DNA of 6,178 bases, from NCBI GenBank assembly GCA_031289165.1, contig JAITPZ010000057.1, forward strand, positions 1-6,178, read 5' to 3'. Source of the DNA: Synergistaceae bacterium. GTDB lineage: Bacteria; Synergistota; Synergistia; Synergistales; Aminobacteriaceae. This document shows positions 1 through 6,164 of this stretch, in pieces. Position 1 is the stretch's first letter; every line of letters begins with the position of its first letter. The notes under the pieces are model-generated. The model worked only from the letters and a program-made list of their open reading frames with translations, ran no database searches and had not been told where the DNA came from. The translations under genes and the position numbers were made by a program.

Positions 1-1
1 C

Positions 2-1714
2 GATCTTTTCCTGAGCAACTTCGGGGCCGTCAATAACCTCTATTTCGAGTCCGCCGGGGTCATCATCACGCTGATCCTTCTGGGAAAAACCCTGGAGGCC
101 GTCTCGAAGGGAAAAACCTCGGAGGCCATTAAGAAGCTGATGGGCCTCGCGCCGAAAACCGCGACCGTGATACAGGATGGGAACGAAATCGAGATTCCTA
201 TCGACGAGGTGGAGATCGGGCAGGTGATTCTGGTCCGGCCCGGCGGGAAAATCCCCGTGGACGGCGTGATCACAGAGGGGCATTCCGCCGTGGACGAGTC
301 CATGCTGACGGGCGAGAGTATCCCGCTCGACAAGAAGGCGGGCGATAAGGTCTACGCGGCTACCATCAACAAAAACGGCGCGATTCGCTTCGAGGCCACG
401 AAGGTGGGAAGCGACACGGCCCTCGCCCAGATCATCAGACTGGTGGAGGACGCTCAGGGTTCGAAGGCCCCCATAGCGGCCATGGCCGACATCGTATCCG
501 GAGTTTTCGTCCCCGTGGTCTGCGTTCTGGCCGTCGCCGCAGCCGTCGCGTGGTATTGGCACACAAGGGACGTGCGGTTCACCATGACCATCTTCATCTC
601 CGTCCTCATCATCGCCTGCCCCTGCGCCCTCGGGCTCGCCACGCCCACGGCCATCATGGTGGGCACGGGCAAGGGCGCGGAGTACGGCATCCTGTTCAAG
701 GGCGGCGAGGCGCTGGAGACGACGCACAAAATCGACACTATCGTGTTCGACAAGACCGGGACGATCACGGAGGGAAAGCCCGAGGTCACGGACATCGTGA
801 CGGCGCGGGGAGTAGACCGGAATCGTTTGCTTCAGCTCACGGCGTCCGCCGAAAAGAGTTCCGAGCATCCTCTGGGCGAGGCTATCGTCCGAAAGGGCGA
901 GGAGGAAAAGCTGGAGTCCCTCAGGGTGGAAAACTTTCAGGCTCTCACCGGCCTTGGCATCGAGGCCACGATCGAGGGTTCCCATCTCTATGCCGGCAAT
1001 CGCAAGCTGATGACCGAGAAGGGATTTTCCCTCGGCGATCTGGAGTCCGAGTCCGACCGTCTGGCGGAGGAGGGCAAGACGCCCATGTACGTGGTTCTCG
1101 ACGACAGGCTCGCGGGAATCGTCGCGGTCGCGGACGTCGTGAAGAAGAGCAGCGCGGACGCCATACGGGTTCTGCGGGAAATGGGCATCAGCGTGGCGAT
1201 GATCACGGGCGACAACCTCAGAACTGCGAACGCCATCGCGCGCCAGGTGGGCATCGACAGAGTTCTCGCGGAGGTGCTGCCTCAGGACAAATCGAACGAG
1301 GTGAAGAAGCTCCAGTCGGAGACCACGCCCAAAGGAACGCCCCGCAGGGTGGCGATGGTCGGGGACGGAATCAACGACGCGCCGGCTCTGGTGCAGGCGG
1401 ACGTCGGGATAGCGATCGGCTCGGGGACCGACGTGGCGATGGAGTCGGCGGATATTGTTCTGATGCGGAGCGACCTGATGGACGTACCGACGGCCATCCA
1501 GCTCAGCAGGAGCACCATACGCAACATCAAACAAAATTTGTTCTGGGCCTTCGCCTACAACACGGCGGGGATCCCCGTGGCGGGCGGCCTGCTGCACATC
1601 TTCGGCGGCCCCCTGCTCGACCCGATTCTGGCCGCCGCGGCGATGTCGCTCAGCTCGGTCTCGGTCCTGTCGAACGCGCTGCGCCTCCGACGCTTCAGAC
1701 CAAATCGCAGCTGA
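2..1714 (+). CDS. copA: Cu(I)-exporting P1B-1 ATPase CopA, 5'-truncated by the window edge
   Basis: Inner-membrane pump that hydrolyses ATP to move Cu(I) out of the cytoplasm. The reading frame is open from the first bases, so the gene starts outside the window; 570 residues are visible. In visible-residue numbering the sequence shows the actuator motif TGES (103-106), the metal-site CPC in a membrane helix (206-208), the phosphorylated Asp in DKTGT (D250), the nucleotide-domain SEHPL (His-Pro 289-290) and the hinge GDGIND (454-459). The last two helices carry N-x6-YN-x4-P (N512, Y519, N520, P525) and MxxSS (M548, S551, S552). In the P1B family these are the signatures of Cu(I) rather than Zn/Cd pumps, which makes the substrate call firm. 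What is missing is the N-terminal part: any HMA domains and the first helices, probably 150-250 residues. The protein ends a few residues after the last helix, as usual. An unrelated exported protein gene and copZ follow on the same strand. Confidence 0.96.
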   Translation, partial: DLFLSNFGAVNNLYFESAGVIITLILLGKTLEAVSKGKTSEAIKKLMGLAPKTATVIQDGNEIEIPIDEVEIGQVILVRPGGKIPVDGVITEGHSAVDESMLTGESIPLDKKAGDKVYAATINKNGAIRFEATKVGSDTALAQIIRLVEDAQGSKAPIAAMADIVSGVFVPVVCVLAVAAAVAWYWHTRDVRFTMTIFISVLIIACPCALGLATPTAIMVGTGKGAEYGILFKGGEALETTHKIDTIVFDKTGTITEGKPEVTDIVTARGVDRNRLLQLTASAEKSSEHPLGEAIVRKGEEEKLESLRVENFQALTGLGIEATIEGSHLYAGNRKLMTEKGFSLGDLESESDRLAEEGKTPMYVVLDDRLAGIVAVADVVKKSSADAIRVLREMGISVAMITGDNLRTANAIARQVGIDRVLAEVLPQDKSNEVKKLQSETTPKGTPRRVAMVGDGINDAPALVQADVGIAIGSGTDVAMESADIVLMRSDLMDVPTAIQLSRSTIRNIKQNLFWAFAYNTAGIPVAGGLLHIFGGPLLDPILAAAAMSLSSVSVLSNALRLRRFRPNRS

Positions 1715-1835
1715 TATTGAATAATGTAACAATATAAAGGGGCCAGGGGGTCCGGCGACCCCTTGCGAGGTCTTTTAGTGAGCGGGCAGAGCCCCGGGGT
1801 TGGTCAGTTAAATTAAATTTTTGGAGGGTTTGATA
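1715..1835 (+). other. copA downstream spacer with GC-rich, mutually exclusive stems
   Basis: This 121-bp gap starts AT-rich and then becomes GC-rich. Two stems share the same bases. GGGGT (1747-1751) can pair with ACCCC (1758-1762) across a six-base loop. Alternatively GACC (1757-1760) can pair with GGTC (1769-1772), and that second stem runs straight into TTTT (1773-1776). The second form resembles a weak terminator and the first would prevent it. A self-complementary CCCCGGGG lies at 1792-1799. I see no convincing promoter; TATAAA at 1733-1738 has no -35 partner at a normal distance. It could be an attenuator, a weak terminator after copA, or a dispersed intergenic repeat of the genome. 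None of these is proven. Confidence 0.3.
1823..1827 (+). promoter_or_regulatory. Ribosome binding site deciding the start of the exported protein
   Basis: GGAGG lies 8 nt before the ATG at 1836. It overlaps an in-frame TTG at 1821, so that TTG cannot be the start. Beginning at 1836 also gives a normal Lys-rich signal peptide N-terminus. Confidence 0.85.
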
Positions 1836-2528
1836 ATGAAGAAAATAAAAGTTGCGGCAATACTGAGTTTTGCGATTTTTTTTGCGGGAGGGGCCGCGGA
1901 GGCGGCGCTCAACACGGATATCATCGGGCAGACCGCCATCGCGTCGTTTAAGGAGACGATTGACGTGCTGGACTTTCCCCCGGTCGCCGACGAGATGGAC
2001 AAAGTGTGGATACTGACCGCGCCGGACGGAGGGGCGGCCTTCTGGTGGCGCAGGGAGGCGAACGACAAACGCATGTTCGACGTGTACCTCTGCTACGACG
2101 CGGAGCCCTTCGTAAACGCCGGCCTTGACCTGAACAGGCTGCCCGCGGAGATGAAGGGGATGTTGGACAGGGGCAAGCTCATGACGGGGAAAAAGCTGTC
2201 GACCGAACCCCTGCAGTACGACGGAGAAATTACGGCCCTCGCGTCGTTCGAGCAGATCGTGAAGCTCGACAGGGAGACGGTGGGCTACCACGCCGCGCTG
2301 GACCACTACGGCGTCACCGTGTCCGAGGGCAACCTTCTGGAGTGGGCCAAAGACATGAGCAAAAACGACAAGGATCTCGTGTTCGTGCTGGACCCCAAAA
2401 TACTGATCGACGCCGGAGTGGACCCCGCGAAAGTCGAGGGCTGGACGTTCGCCAGAGTCCCGCTTGAGGACGCCCGCGGAAGAAAGTTCGAGGCGGACAA
2501 GTTTCTGAAGCCGTTTGATTTAAAATAG
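1836..2528 (+). CDS. Exported protein of unknown function with two tandem copies of one domain
   Basis: 230 residues; I do not recognise the family. Residues 1-23 form a classic Sec signal peptide: basic MKKIK, a hydrophobic stretch at 6-20, and an AEA cleavage site before A24. There is no lipobox Cys, so the mature protein should be soluble outside the cytoplasmic membrane. The mature part is an internal duplication with a period close to 100 residues. TAIASF at 33-38 matches TALASF at 133-138. W70 followed by ND at 76-77 matches W170 followed by ND at 177-178. NAGLDLNRL (94-102) matches DAGVDPAKV (192-200), each after a hydrophobic strand ending in Asp. There is one Cys (C86), and His and Met are few, so no obvious copper site is visible. 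It sits between copA and copZ with its own strong ribosome binding site, which suggests co-expression, but spacer stems before and after it leave room for separate control. A role in metal or envelope stress is inferred from position only. Confidence 0.9.
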   Translation: MKKIKVAAILSFAIFFAGGAAEAALNTDIIGQTAIASFKETIDVLDFPPVADEMDKVWILTAPDGGAAFWWRREANDKRMFDVYLCYDAEPFVNAGLDLNRLPAEMKGMLDRGKLMTGKKLSTEPLQYDGEITALASFEQIVKLDRETVGYHAALDHYGVTVSEGNLLEWAKDMSKNDKDLVFVLDPKILIDAGVDPAKVEGWTFARVPLEDARGRKFEADKFLKPFDLK

Positions 2529-2537
2529 AACAATATG

Positions 2538-2566
2538 GCGGGGTCGAAAAATCGAAAAAGTCCCGC
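2538..2566 (+). other. Weak hairpin between the exported protein gene and copZ
   Basis: GCGGG (2538-2542) pairs with CCCGC (2562-2566), extended by two wobble pairs around an A-rich loop that contains TCGA twice. A short T run (2574-2578) follows only after an 8-nt gap, so it is a poor intrinsic terminator. It might act as a processing or partial termination point that sets the ratio of upstream gene to copZ. Confidence 0.3.
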
Positions 2567-2595
2567 AAAGAGATTTTTAAAATGGAGGTTTTGAA

Positions 2596-2805
2596 ATGGT
2601 GCAGAAGGTGTTCAACGTGGAGGGCATGTCCTGCTCTCACTGCGTGAAGGCGGTCACGGACGCGGTGAAGGCTCTGGACGGAGTGGCGAGCGTGAAGGTC
2701 GAACTCGACGCCAAAACGGCCGCGGTGGAGTTCGACGCCGCGAAGGTGTCGGACGCTCGAATCCGCGAGGCAATCGAGGAAGAGGGCTACGAGGTCAGGG
2801 TTTGA
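2596..2805 (+). CDS. copZ: CopZ-type HMA copper chaperone
   Basis: A 69-residue stand-alone heavy-metal-associated domain, the normal full length for this family (ferredoxin-like fold). The Cu(I)-binding motif GMSCSHC lies at residues 10-16, with ligands C13 and C16. The rest follows the family pattern: a helix after the motif (about 14-28), the GVASVKV strand (about 30-36), a second strand (AAVEFDA), a second helix, and the final GYEV strand. CopZ proteins carry Cu(I) in the cytoplasm and pass it to the matching CopA or to copper sensors; here copA lies upstream on the same strand. The ATG start has GGAGG at 2584-2588 with 7-nt spacing. A strong terminator begins 6 bases after the stop codon, so copZ is the last gene of the copper transcript. 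Assignment to copper rather than Hg or Zn rests on GMSCSHC plus the neighbouring Cu(I) pump. Confidence 0.93.
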   Translation: MVQKVFNVEGMSCSHCVKAVTDAVKALDGVASVKVELDAKTAAVEFDAAKVSDARIREAIEEEGYEVRV

Positions 2806-2810
2806 GTTTT

Positions 2811-2843
2811 GCGCGGCGCCTGAGAGAGGGCGCCGCGCATTTT
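2811..2843 (+). terminator. Rho-independent terminator after copZ
   Basis: A perfect 10-bp GC stem: GCGCGGCGCC (2811-2820) pairs with GGCGCCGCGC (2829-2838) across an eight-base loop, TGAGAGAG. ATTTT (2839-2843) follows, and T2810-A2839 can add one more pair. The U tract is short but the stem is very stable. It reads in the + direction only; there is no A run on the left side that would give a U tract on the other strand. Confidence 0.83.
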
Positions 2844-2866
2844 AACTCACGCTTGATCGGTATCTG

Positions 2867-3583
2867 ATGAAAGAAGAACGTCAAAAAATACTCGTCGTCG
2901 ACGACGAGGTGAAAATTATCGAGGTGGTCAGCTCCTTTCTGGAAAGCAGGGGGTTTGCCGTGTCGAGCGCGGAAAACGCCGCGCAGGCCTTCGAGATTTT
3001 CGAGCGGGAGACCGTGGCGCTGATTCTTCTGGACCTCATGCTTCCCGGCATGTCCGGGGAGGAGTTCTGCACCGCCATACGCAAAAAATCCCACGTTCCC
3101 ATCATCATGCTGACGGCCAAAGTGGAGGAGGAGGACATGTTGAAGGGGCTCTCCATCGGCGCGGACGACTACATCACGAAGCCCTTCAGCCTGAAGGCCC
3201 TCCTTGCGCGCGTCGAGGCCACGCTGCGCCGAACGGGGAAGTACCTTCTTCCGCCGGGGAACAGGCTGGTATTCGAGGACGGGGCGCTCGAGATCGACTT
3301 CGAGAGCCGCACCGTCAGAAGGGGAGAACAGACGATAAACCTGACCCCCAACGAGTTCAAAATCCTCGAGACCCTCGCCCGATACCCGGGCAGGGTGTTT
3401 ACGAGAGAGCAGCTGATCGACGCCGCGCTGGGGGACGAGTTCGACGGGTTTCCCCGGGCGATCGACAGCCACGTCAAAAACCTCCGCCAGAAAATGGAGG
3501 AGAACCCCAAAAACCCGGCTTATATTCTCACGATCCACGGAGTGGGCTACCGATTCGGAGGCGAGCGCCGTGAAGATTTCTGA
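2867..3583 (+). CDS. OmpR/PhoB-family response regulator, probably metal-responsive
   Basis: 238 residues, typical for the family. The receiver domain (about 7-122) has the acidic pocket D12-D13, phospho-acceptor D56 in LLDLMLPG, switch residue T83, and K105 before Pro-Phe in ITKPF. After a linker, a winged-helix DNA-binding domain (about 135-235) shows the usual LTPNEFKIL, VFTREQL and HVKNLRQK segments and ends in VGYRFG. It should be phosphorylated by the kinase encoded immediately downstream, whose start codon lies inside this gene (14-nt overlap). Its position after copA-copZ suggests a CopR/CusR-like role, but OmpR-type regulators cannot be assigned a signal from sequence alone. Oddly, the ATG at 2867 has no recognisable Shine-Dalgarno sequence, unlike its neighbours, and it begins only 28 nt after the terminator stem. 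The start is supported by the normal distance to the first receiver strand (ILVVDDE at 8-14). Confidence 0.94.
   Translation: MKEERQKILVVDDEVKIIEVVSSFLESRGFAVSSAENAAQAFEIFERETVALILLDLMLPGMSGEEFCTAIRKKSHVPIIMLTAKVEEEDMLKGLSIGADDYITKPFSLKALLARVEATLRRTGKYLLPPGNRLVFEDGALEIDFESRTVRRGEQTINLTPNEFKILETLARYPGRVFTREQLIDAALGDEFDGFPRAIDSHVKNLRQKMEENPKNPAYILTIHGVGYRFGGERREDF
3557..3561 (+). promoter_or_regulatory. Ribosome binding site fixing the GTG start of the kinase
   Basis: GGAGG inside the 3' end of the regulator gene, 8 nt before the GTG at 3570. This optimal spacing supports the non-ATG start, and the overlap suggests translational coupling of regulator and kinase. Confidence 0.8.
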
Positions 3584-5036
3584 CCCGAAGCGGCCCGAGC
3601 GAAAACGCGTAGAACACGCGAAATATGCTCTGAAAACGAAGCTGTCGCTGCATATTGCCTTTGTGGCGCTGCTGACCGTGGCGGTGGTCGCCGTTTTGTC
3701 GCATATCCTCATCAACCACCACTTCGGGAACTACATCGCCAGGCAGCAGCAGCGGAGGACGGAGGAAATCCTGACGAACGTGAGCCGGCAGTACGACGCC
3801 GCGACGGAGAGCTGGAACCTGGAGTATCTGCACGCGATCGGGATGTACGCGCTCTACGACGGCTACATCGTCAGGGCGTACGACCTGCGGGGAGAGATGC
3901 TGTGGGACGCGGAGGTCTGCGATATGAACGCCTGCACGCAGATGATGGGGGACATTTCCCGTAAAATGCGGGGGTATCCCCACACCGAGGGCTCGTTCAC
4001 GACGAAGTCCTTTCTCCTGCAGAGGGAAGGGCGGGAGATTGGGACGGTCCGCATCAGCTGGTTCGCCCCTTATTTCTTCAGCGAAAACGATTTTCTTTTC
4101 CTCGACGCCCTGAACACGGCCCTTGTCGGGAGCGGCGTTTTTTCTCTGGCGCTCGCCGTCGCGGCCGGCTTCTTTCTGGCCCGACGCCTCAGCGACCCCC
4201 TGCGAAAGACGGTCGACGTCACGAAGCGGATGTCCGGCGGCGACTACGCCGTCCGGCTTTCGGAAGGCTCGAACATCCGGGAGCTGGACGAGCTGACGCT
4301 TTCCGTCAACCACCTGGCCCGCTCGATCGGCGCTCAGGAATCCCTGAGAAAACAGCTCACCGCCGACGTCGCCCACGAGCTGCGCACGCCCCTCACCATC
4401 GTCGGAACGCACATCGAGGCGATGATGGAGGGCCTGTGGAAGCCCACGCGCGAACGCCTTTCGAGCTGTTACGAGGAGATCGAGCGCATCGGCAGGCTGG
4501 TGTTCGACATGGAAAAGCTGGCGAAGGTCGAAAGCGAGAATCTGAAGCTCGACAGGACGCAGGTCTCTCTCAGGGAACTCGCGGAAAAAACGCTCCGAAA
4601 CTTCGAGACGGAGATGAGCGCCAGGGGCCTGCGCGCATCCGTCGAGGGCGACTGCTCCGAAGTTTCCGCCGACCGGGACCGGATCAGCCAGGTTCTGGTC
4701 AACCTGGTGTCCAACGCCGTGAAGTACACGCAACCGGGGGGAACGATCCGCCTCGCGCTTTCGGAGACGGACGAAACCGTGCGCCTCGACGTCGAAGACG
4801 ATGGAATCGGCATCTCTGAAGAGGATCTGCCGTTCGTATTCGAGCGGTTCTACCGCGCCGACAAATCCCGCAACCGCACGACCGGAGGCTCAGGAATCGG
4901 GCTTGCCGTCGTCCAGTCCATCGTCGCGACCCACGGAGGCGCGGTCACGGTGCAAAGCTCCCCCGGCGAGGGCAGCCGCTTCCGCGTGGAGCTGCCGAAA
5001 CGCGACGCGCCCCAGGAACGCGCGGGCTGTTTTTGA
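3570..5036 (+). CDS. HAMP-containing membrane sensor histidine kinase with a Cys/Met sensor motif
   Basis: 488 residues, partner of the preceding regulator. Layout: basic cytoplasmic N-tail (1-24), TM1 (about 26-48), extracytoplasmic sensor domain (about 50-182), TM2 (about 183-204), HAMP (about 203-255), dimerisation/phosphoacceptor helix with H269 in VAHELRTPLT, then the ATPase domain. That domain has the N box (N378, N382 in VNLVSNAVKY), G1 DDGIGI (410-415), F box FERFY (424-428) and G2 GGSGIGLAVV (439-448). All catalytic elements are present, so it should be active. The sensor domain contains C117, M119, C122, M125 and M126 within ten residues, all soft-metal ligands, which fits sensing of Cu(I) or Ag(I) next to a copper cluster. 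This is inference; the domain could instead sense redox state or an unrelated signal. The stop at 5036 is 55 nt from the end of a convergent gene. That gap holds GCGCG/CGCGC and GGCT/AGCC pairings but no T-tract terminator in either direction. Confidence 0.94.
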   Translation: MKISDPKRPERKRVEHAKYALKTKLSLHIAFVALLTVAVVAVLSHILINHHFGNYIARQQQRRTEEILTNVSRQYDAATESWNLEYLHAIGMYALYDGYIVRAYDLRGEMLWDAEVCDMNACTQMMGDISRKMRGYPHTEGSFTTKSFLLQREGREIGTVRISWFAPYFFSENDFLFLDALNTALVGSGVFSLALAVAAGFFLARRLSDPLRKTVDVTKRMSGGDYAVRLSEGSNIRELDELTLSVNHLARSIGAQESLRKQLTADVAHELRTPLTIVGTHIEAMMEGLWKPTRERLSSCYEEIERIGRLVFDMEKLAKVESENLKLDRTQVSLRELAEKTLRNFETEMSARGLRASVEGDCSEVSADRDRISQVLVNLVSNAVKYTQPGGTIRLALSETDETVRLDVEDDGIGISEEDLPFVFERFYRADKSRNRTTGGSGIGLAVVQSIVATHGGAVTVQSSPGEGSRFRVELPKRDAPQERAGCF

Positions 5037-5091
5037 CGGGTATGCATCGACGGCGCGGCTGATGCTCGCGCGAGCCCCCAAACGAGTCGTT

Positions 5092-5919
5092 TTACGGCAG
5101 GCACCTGAGTGCCGAGATGTAGTCGCATTCAAAAGGATCGAGAGGGGCGACGTGTTTCAATATCCGGATAATGCTTAAGGTTAGCCTGTGTATGAAAGCA
5201 TGGTATACGACCGTGAACGCTCCAAGGCAGAGGACGGTGCTCCATTCCGGGCCGCTGGAGCTCACAAGCCGACAAATCAGGGAAACGACGGGGATGACGC
5301 AACCCAACAGCATTTGACCGCATGATCTGTGCTTCGGCGGAGCGAGAAAATACATTACCGTCGCTGCCTCCATGAGAAGAAGGAGCGCCAGAGGCATATA
5401 TCGAACGTCGAAAAAAAACGACAGCAGTGACAGGGGCGGAAACGTCAGAACGGAAAACGACAGCAGGAAAAAAGCACAAAACATCGGTTCAAGTTTGAGT
5501 CGATGAAAAAGCATGTCGTCCCCGGACGATCCCTTTCGTATAAGAATACGAACGGAACGCCCCTCCGTTTCCATCGATTTCAGGGACACCTCTGCCTCCA
5601 TCCTTTTTAGCCATCTCACGCGCATTTTGTCGTAGAGCACGTCGAGCAGTTTGTCCTGAACGTCGTTTCGGGAGTTCCGCAAATCTGGCATTGCCTCCAG
5701 GATGACTTTCCACCTTGCCTGCCACAGATCTCCCAAAGTAAAGTATTCTTCTTCACTGCCATCGCCCAGGGTAAAGCGCAGTTGTCGCAGGTCTCTCAGG
5801 TCAAAGACTTTATGCCCGTCGACAGTATACTGAACAGAAGGCGGCAGGGATTCGAAATCAAAAAATTCTTTTTCGCGTTCCCTGTGTACTTTTTTCTTTC
5901 TGGATTTTTTCTGCTTCAT
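5092..5919 (-). CDS. Unrecognised four-helix membrane protein with charged cytoplasmic N-terminus
   Basis: 275 residues; I do not recognise the family. The N-terminus is very basic (KQKKSRKKK at 2-10) and the first roughly 140 residues are hydrophilic, with alternating charged and aromatic residues. FTLGD occurs twice nearby (49-53 and 60-64), a possible small internal repeat. Four hydrophobic segments follow at about 146-170, 174-193, 202-220 and 227-245, then a basic helix and a tail containing C265 and C273. There are seven Cys in all, but no paired CxxC or catalytic motif. The basic N-tail predicts both ends in the cytoplasm. The ATG is supported by GAGGGG 5 nt upstream. The gene converges on the kinase gene and has lower G+C (about 45-52% in sampled lines), so it is probably a separate unit and perhaps a later arrival. 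The coding call rests on the long open frame, start signal and coherent membrane topology. Confidence 0.78.
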   Translation of the reverse strand: MKQKKSRKKKVHREREKEFFDFESLPPSVQYTVDGHKVFDLRDLRQLRFTLGDGSEEEYFTLGDLWQARWKVILEAMPDLRNSRNDVQDKLLDVLYDKMRVRWLKRMEAEVSLKSMETEGRSVRILIRKGSSGDDMLFHRLKLEPMFCAFFLLSFSVLTFPPLSLLSFFFDVRYMPLALLLLMEAATVMYFLAPPKHRSCGQMLLGCVIPVVSLICRLVSSSGPEWSTVLCLGAFTVVYHAFIHRLTLSIIRILKHVAPLDPFECDYISALRCLP

Positions 5920-5924
5920 CGATA

Positions 5925-5930
5925 CCCCTC
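5925..5930 (-). promoter_or_regulatory. Ribosome binding site of the four-helix membrane protein
   Basis: On the minus strand this reads GAGGGG, 5 nt before the ATG at 5919. The stop codon of a 40-codon leader frame (6051 to 5929) overlaps it, which would allow coupling if that short frame is translated. Confidence 0.6.
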
Positions 5931-6128
5931 ACGAACCTCTATCTTCAAATTGTCTCGGGAATCCCCGCGATGCGCCGAAGCCGGCGAGTTCCATCCGAGA
6001 AACGCAGTCCCTGTTGAATCTGAAGTTTTCTATAAAAATATCCACTAACATTAGCTGCAACAATAGCTTATATCGAATTTTGAATTAATGACTCCGGGTA
6101 CATTTCCTCTAAGAACACTAATTTCAGT
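5931..6128 (-). other. Long untranslated leader or intergenic stretch upstream of the membrane protein
   Basis: If the promoter at 6135-6164 is used, the transcript carries about 200 nt before the ATG. Two small stable hairpins lie near the gene: CGCCG/CGGCG with a four-base loop (5973-5986) and CGGG/CCCG with a four-base loop (5956-5967). Two short minus-strand frames are present. One of 11 codons starts at 6103, with GAGG only 2 nt before its ATG. The other, 40 codons from 6051 to 5929, has no ribosome binding site. Neither is convincing as a gene. I recognise no known riboswitch. Confidence 0.35.
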
Positions 6129-6134
6129 ATTTTT

Positions 6135-6164
6135 ATTATATCAGTATTGTTGCTGACGATCCAA
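6135..6164 (-). promoter_or_regulatory. Strong candidate sigma-70 promoter reading leftward
   Basis: On the minus strand the -10 is a perfect TATAAT (6135-6140) preceded by TG and one base (6141-6143), a consensus extended -10. An 18-nt spacer separates it from TTGGAT (6159-6164), a partial match to TTGACA. Transcription would start near 6128 and run toward the membrane protein gene. With an extended -10, a weak -35 is tolerated. Confidence 0.6.

Noticed and set aside
550..1737. 395-residue + strand frame overlapping copA
   Set aside because: It runs in another frame over a perfect CopA sequence and translates to a Gly/Arg/His-rich low-complexity product. It is a shadow of GC-rich coding DNA.
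1821..1835. Upstream TTG start for the exported protein
   Set aside because: It overlaps the ribosome binding site itself and would add an unusual extension before the signal peptide; ATG at 1836 fits better.
1695..2306. 203-residue minus-strand frame
   Set aside because: It lies opposite the exported protein gene, which has a signal peptide, ribosome binding site and internal domain repeat; the antisense product has no such features.
2795..3715. 306-residue minus-strand frame
   Set aside because: It is antisense to the response regulator and the kinase start, whose domain motifs are intact, and its translation shows no recognisable domain.
3528..4733. 401-residue minus-strand frame
   Set aside because: It is antisense to the histidine kinase, whose catalytic boxes are all present, and shows the biased composition typical of GC-rich antisense frames.
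5129..5725. Alternative minus-strand frames within the membrane protein gene
   Set aside because: They overlap the 275-residue frame that has the supported start and coherent membrane topology.
5782..6048. 88-residue + strand frame near the right end
   Set aside because: It is antisense to the start of the membrane protein gene, has no ribosome binding site, and its translation is unremarkable.
6122..6150. Rightward promoter with TATTGT as -10
   Set aside because: The -10 is a partial match and the -35 (TTTCAG) matches only two positions, so it is much weaker than the leftward promoter over the same bases.
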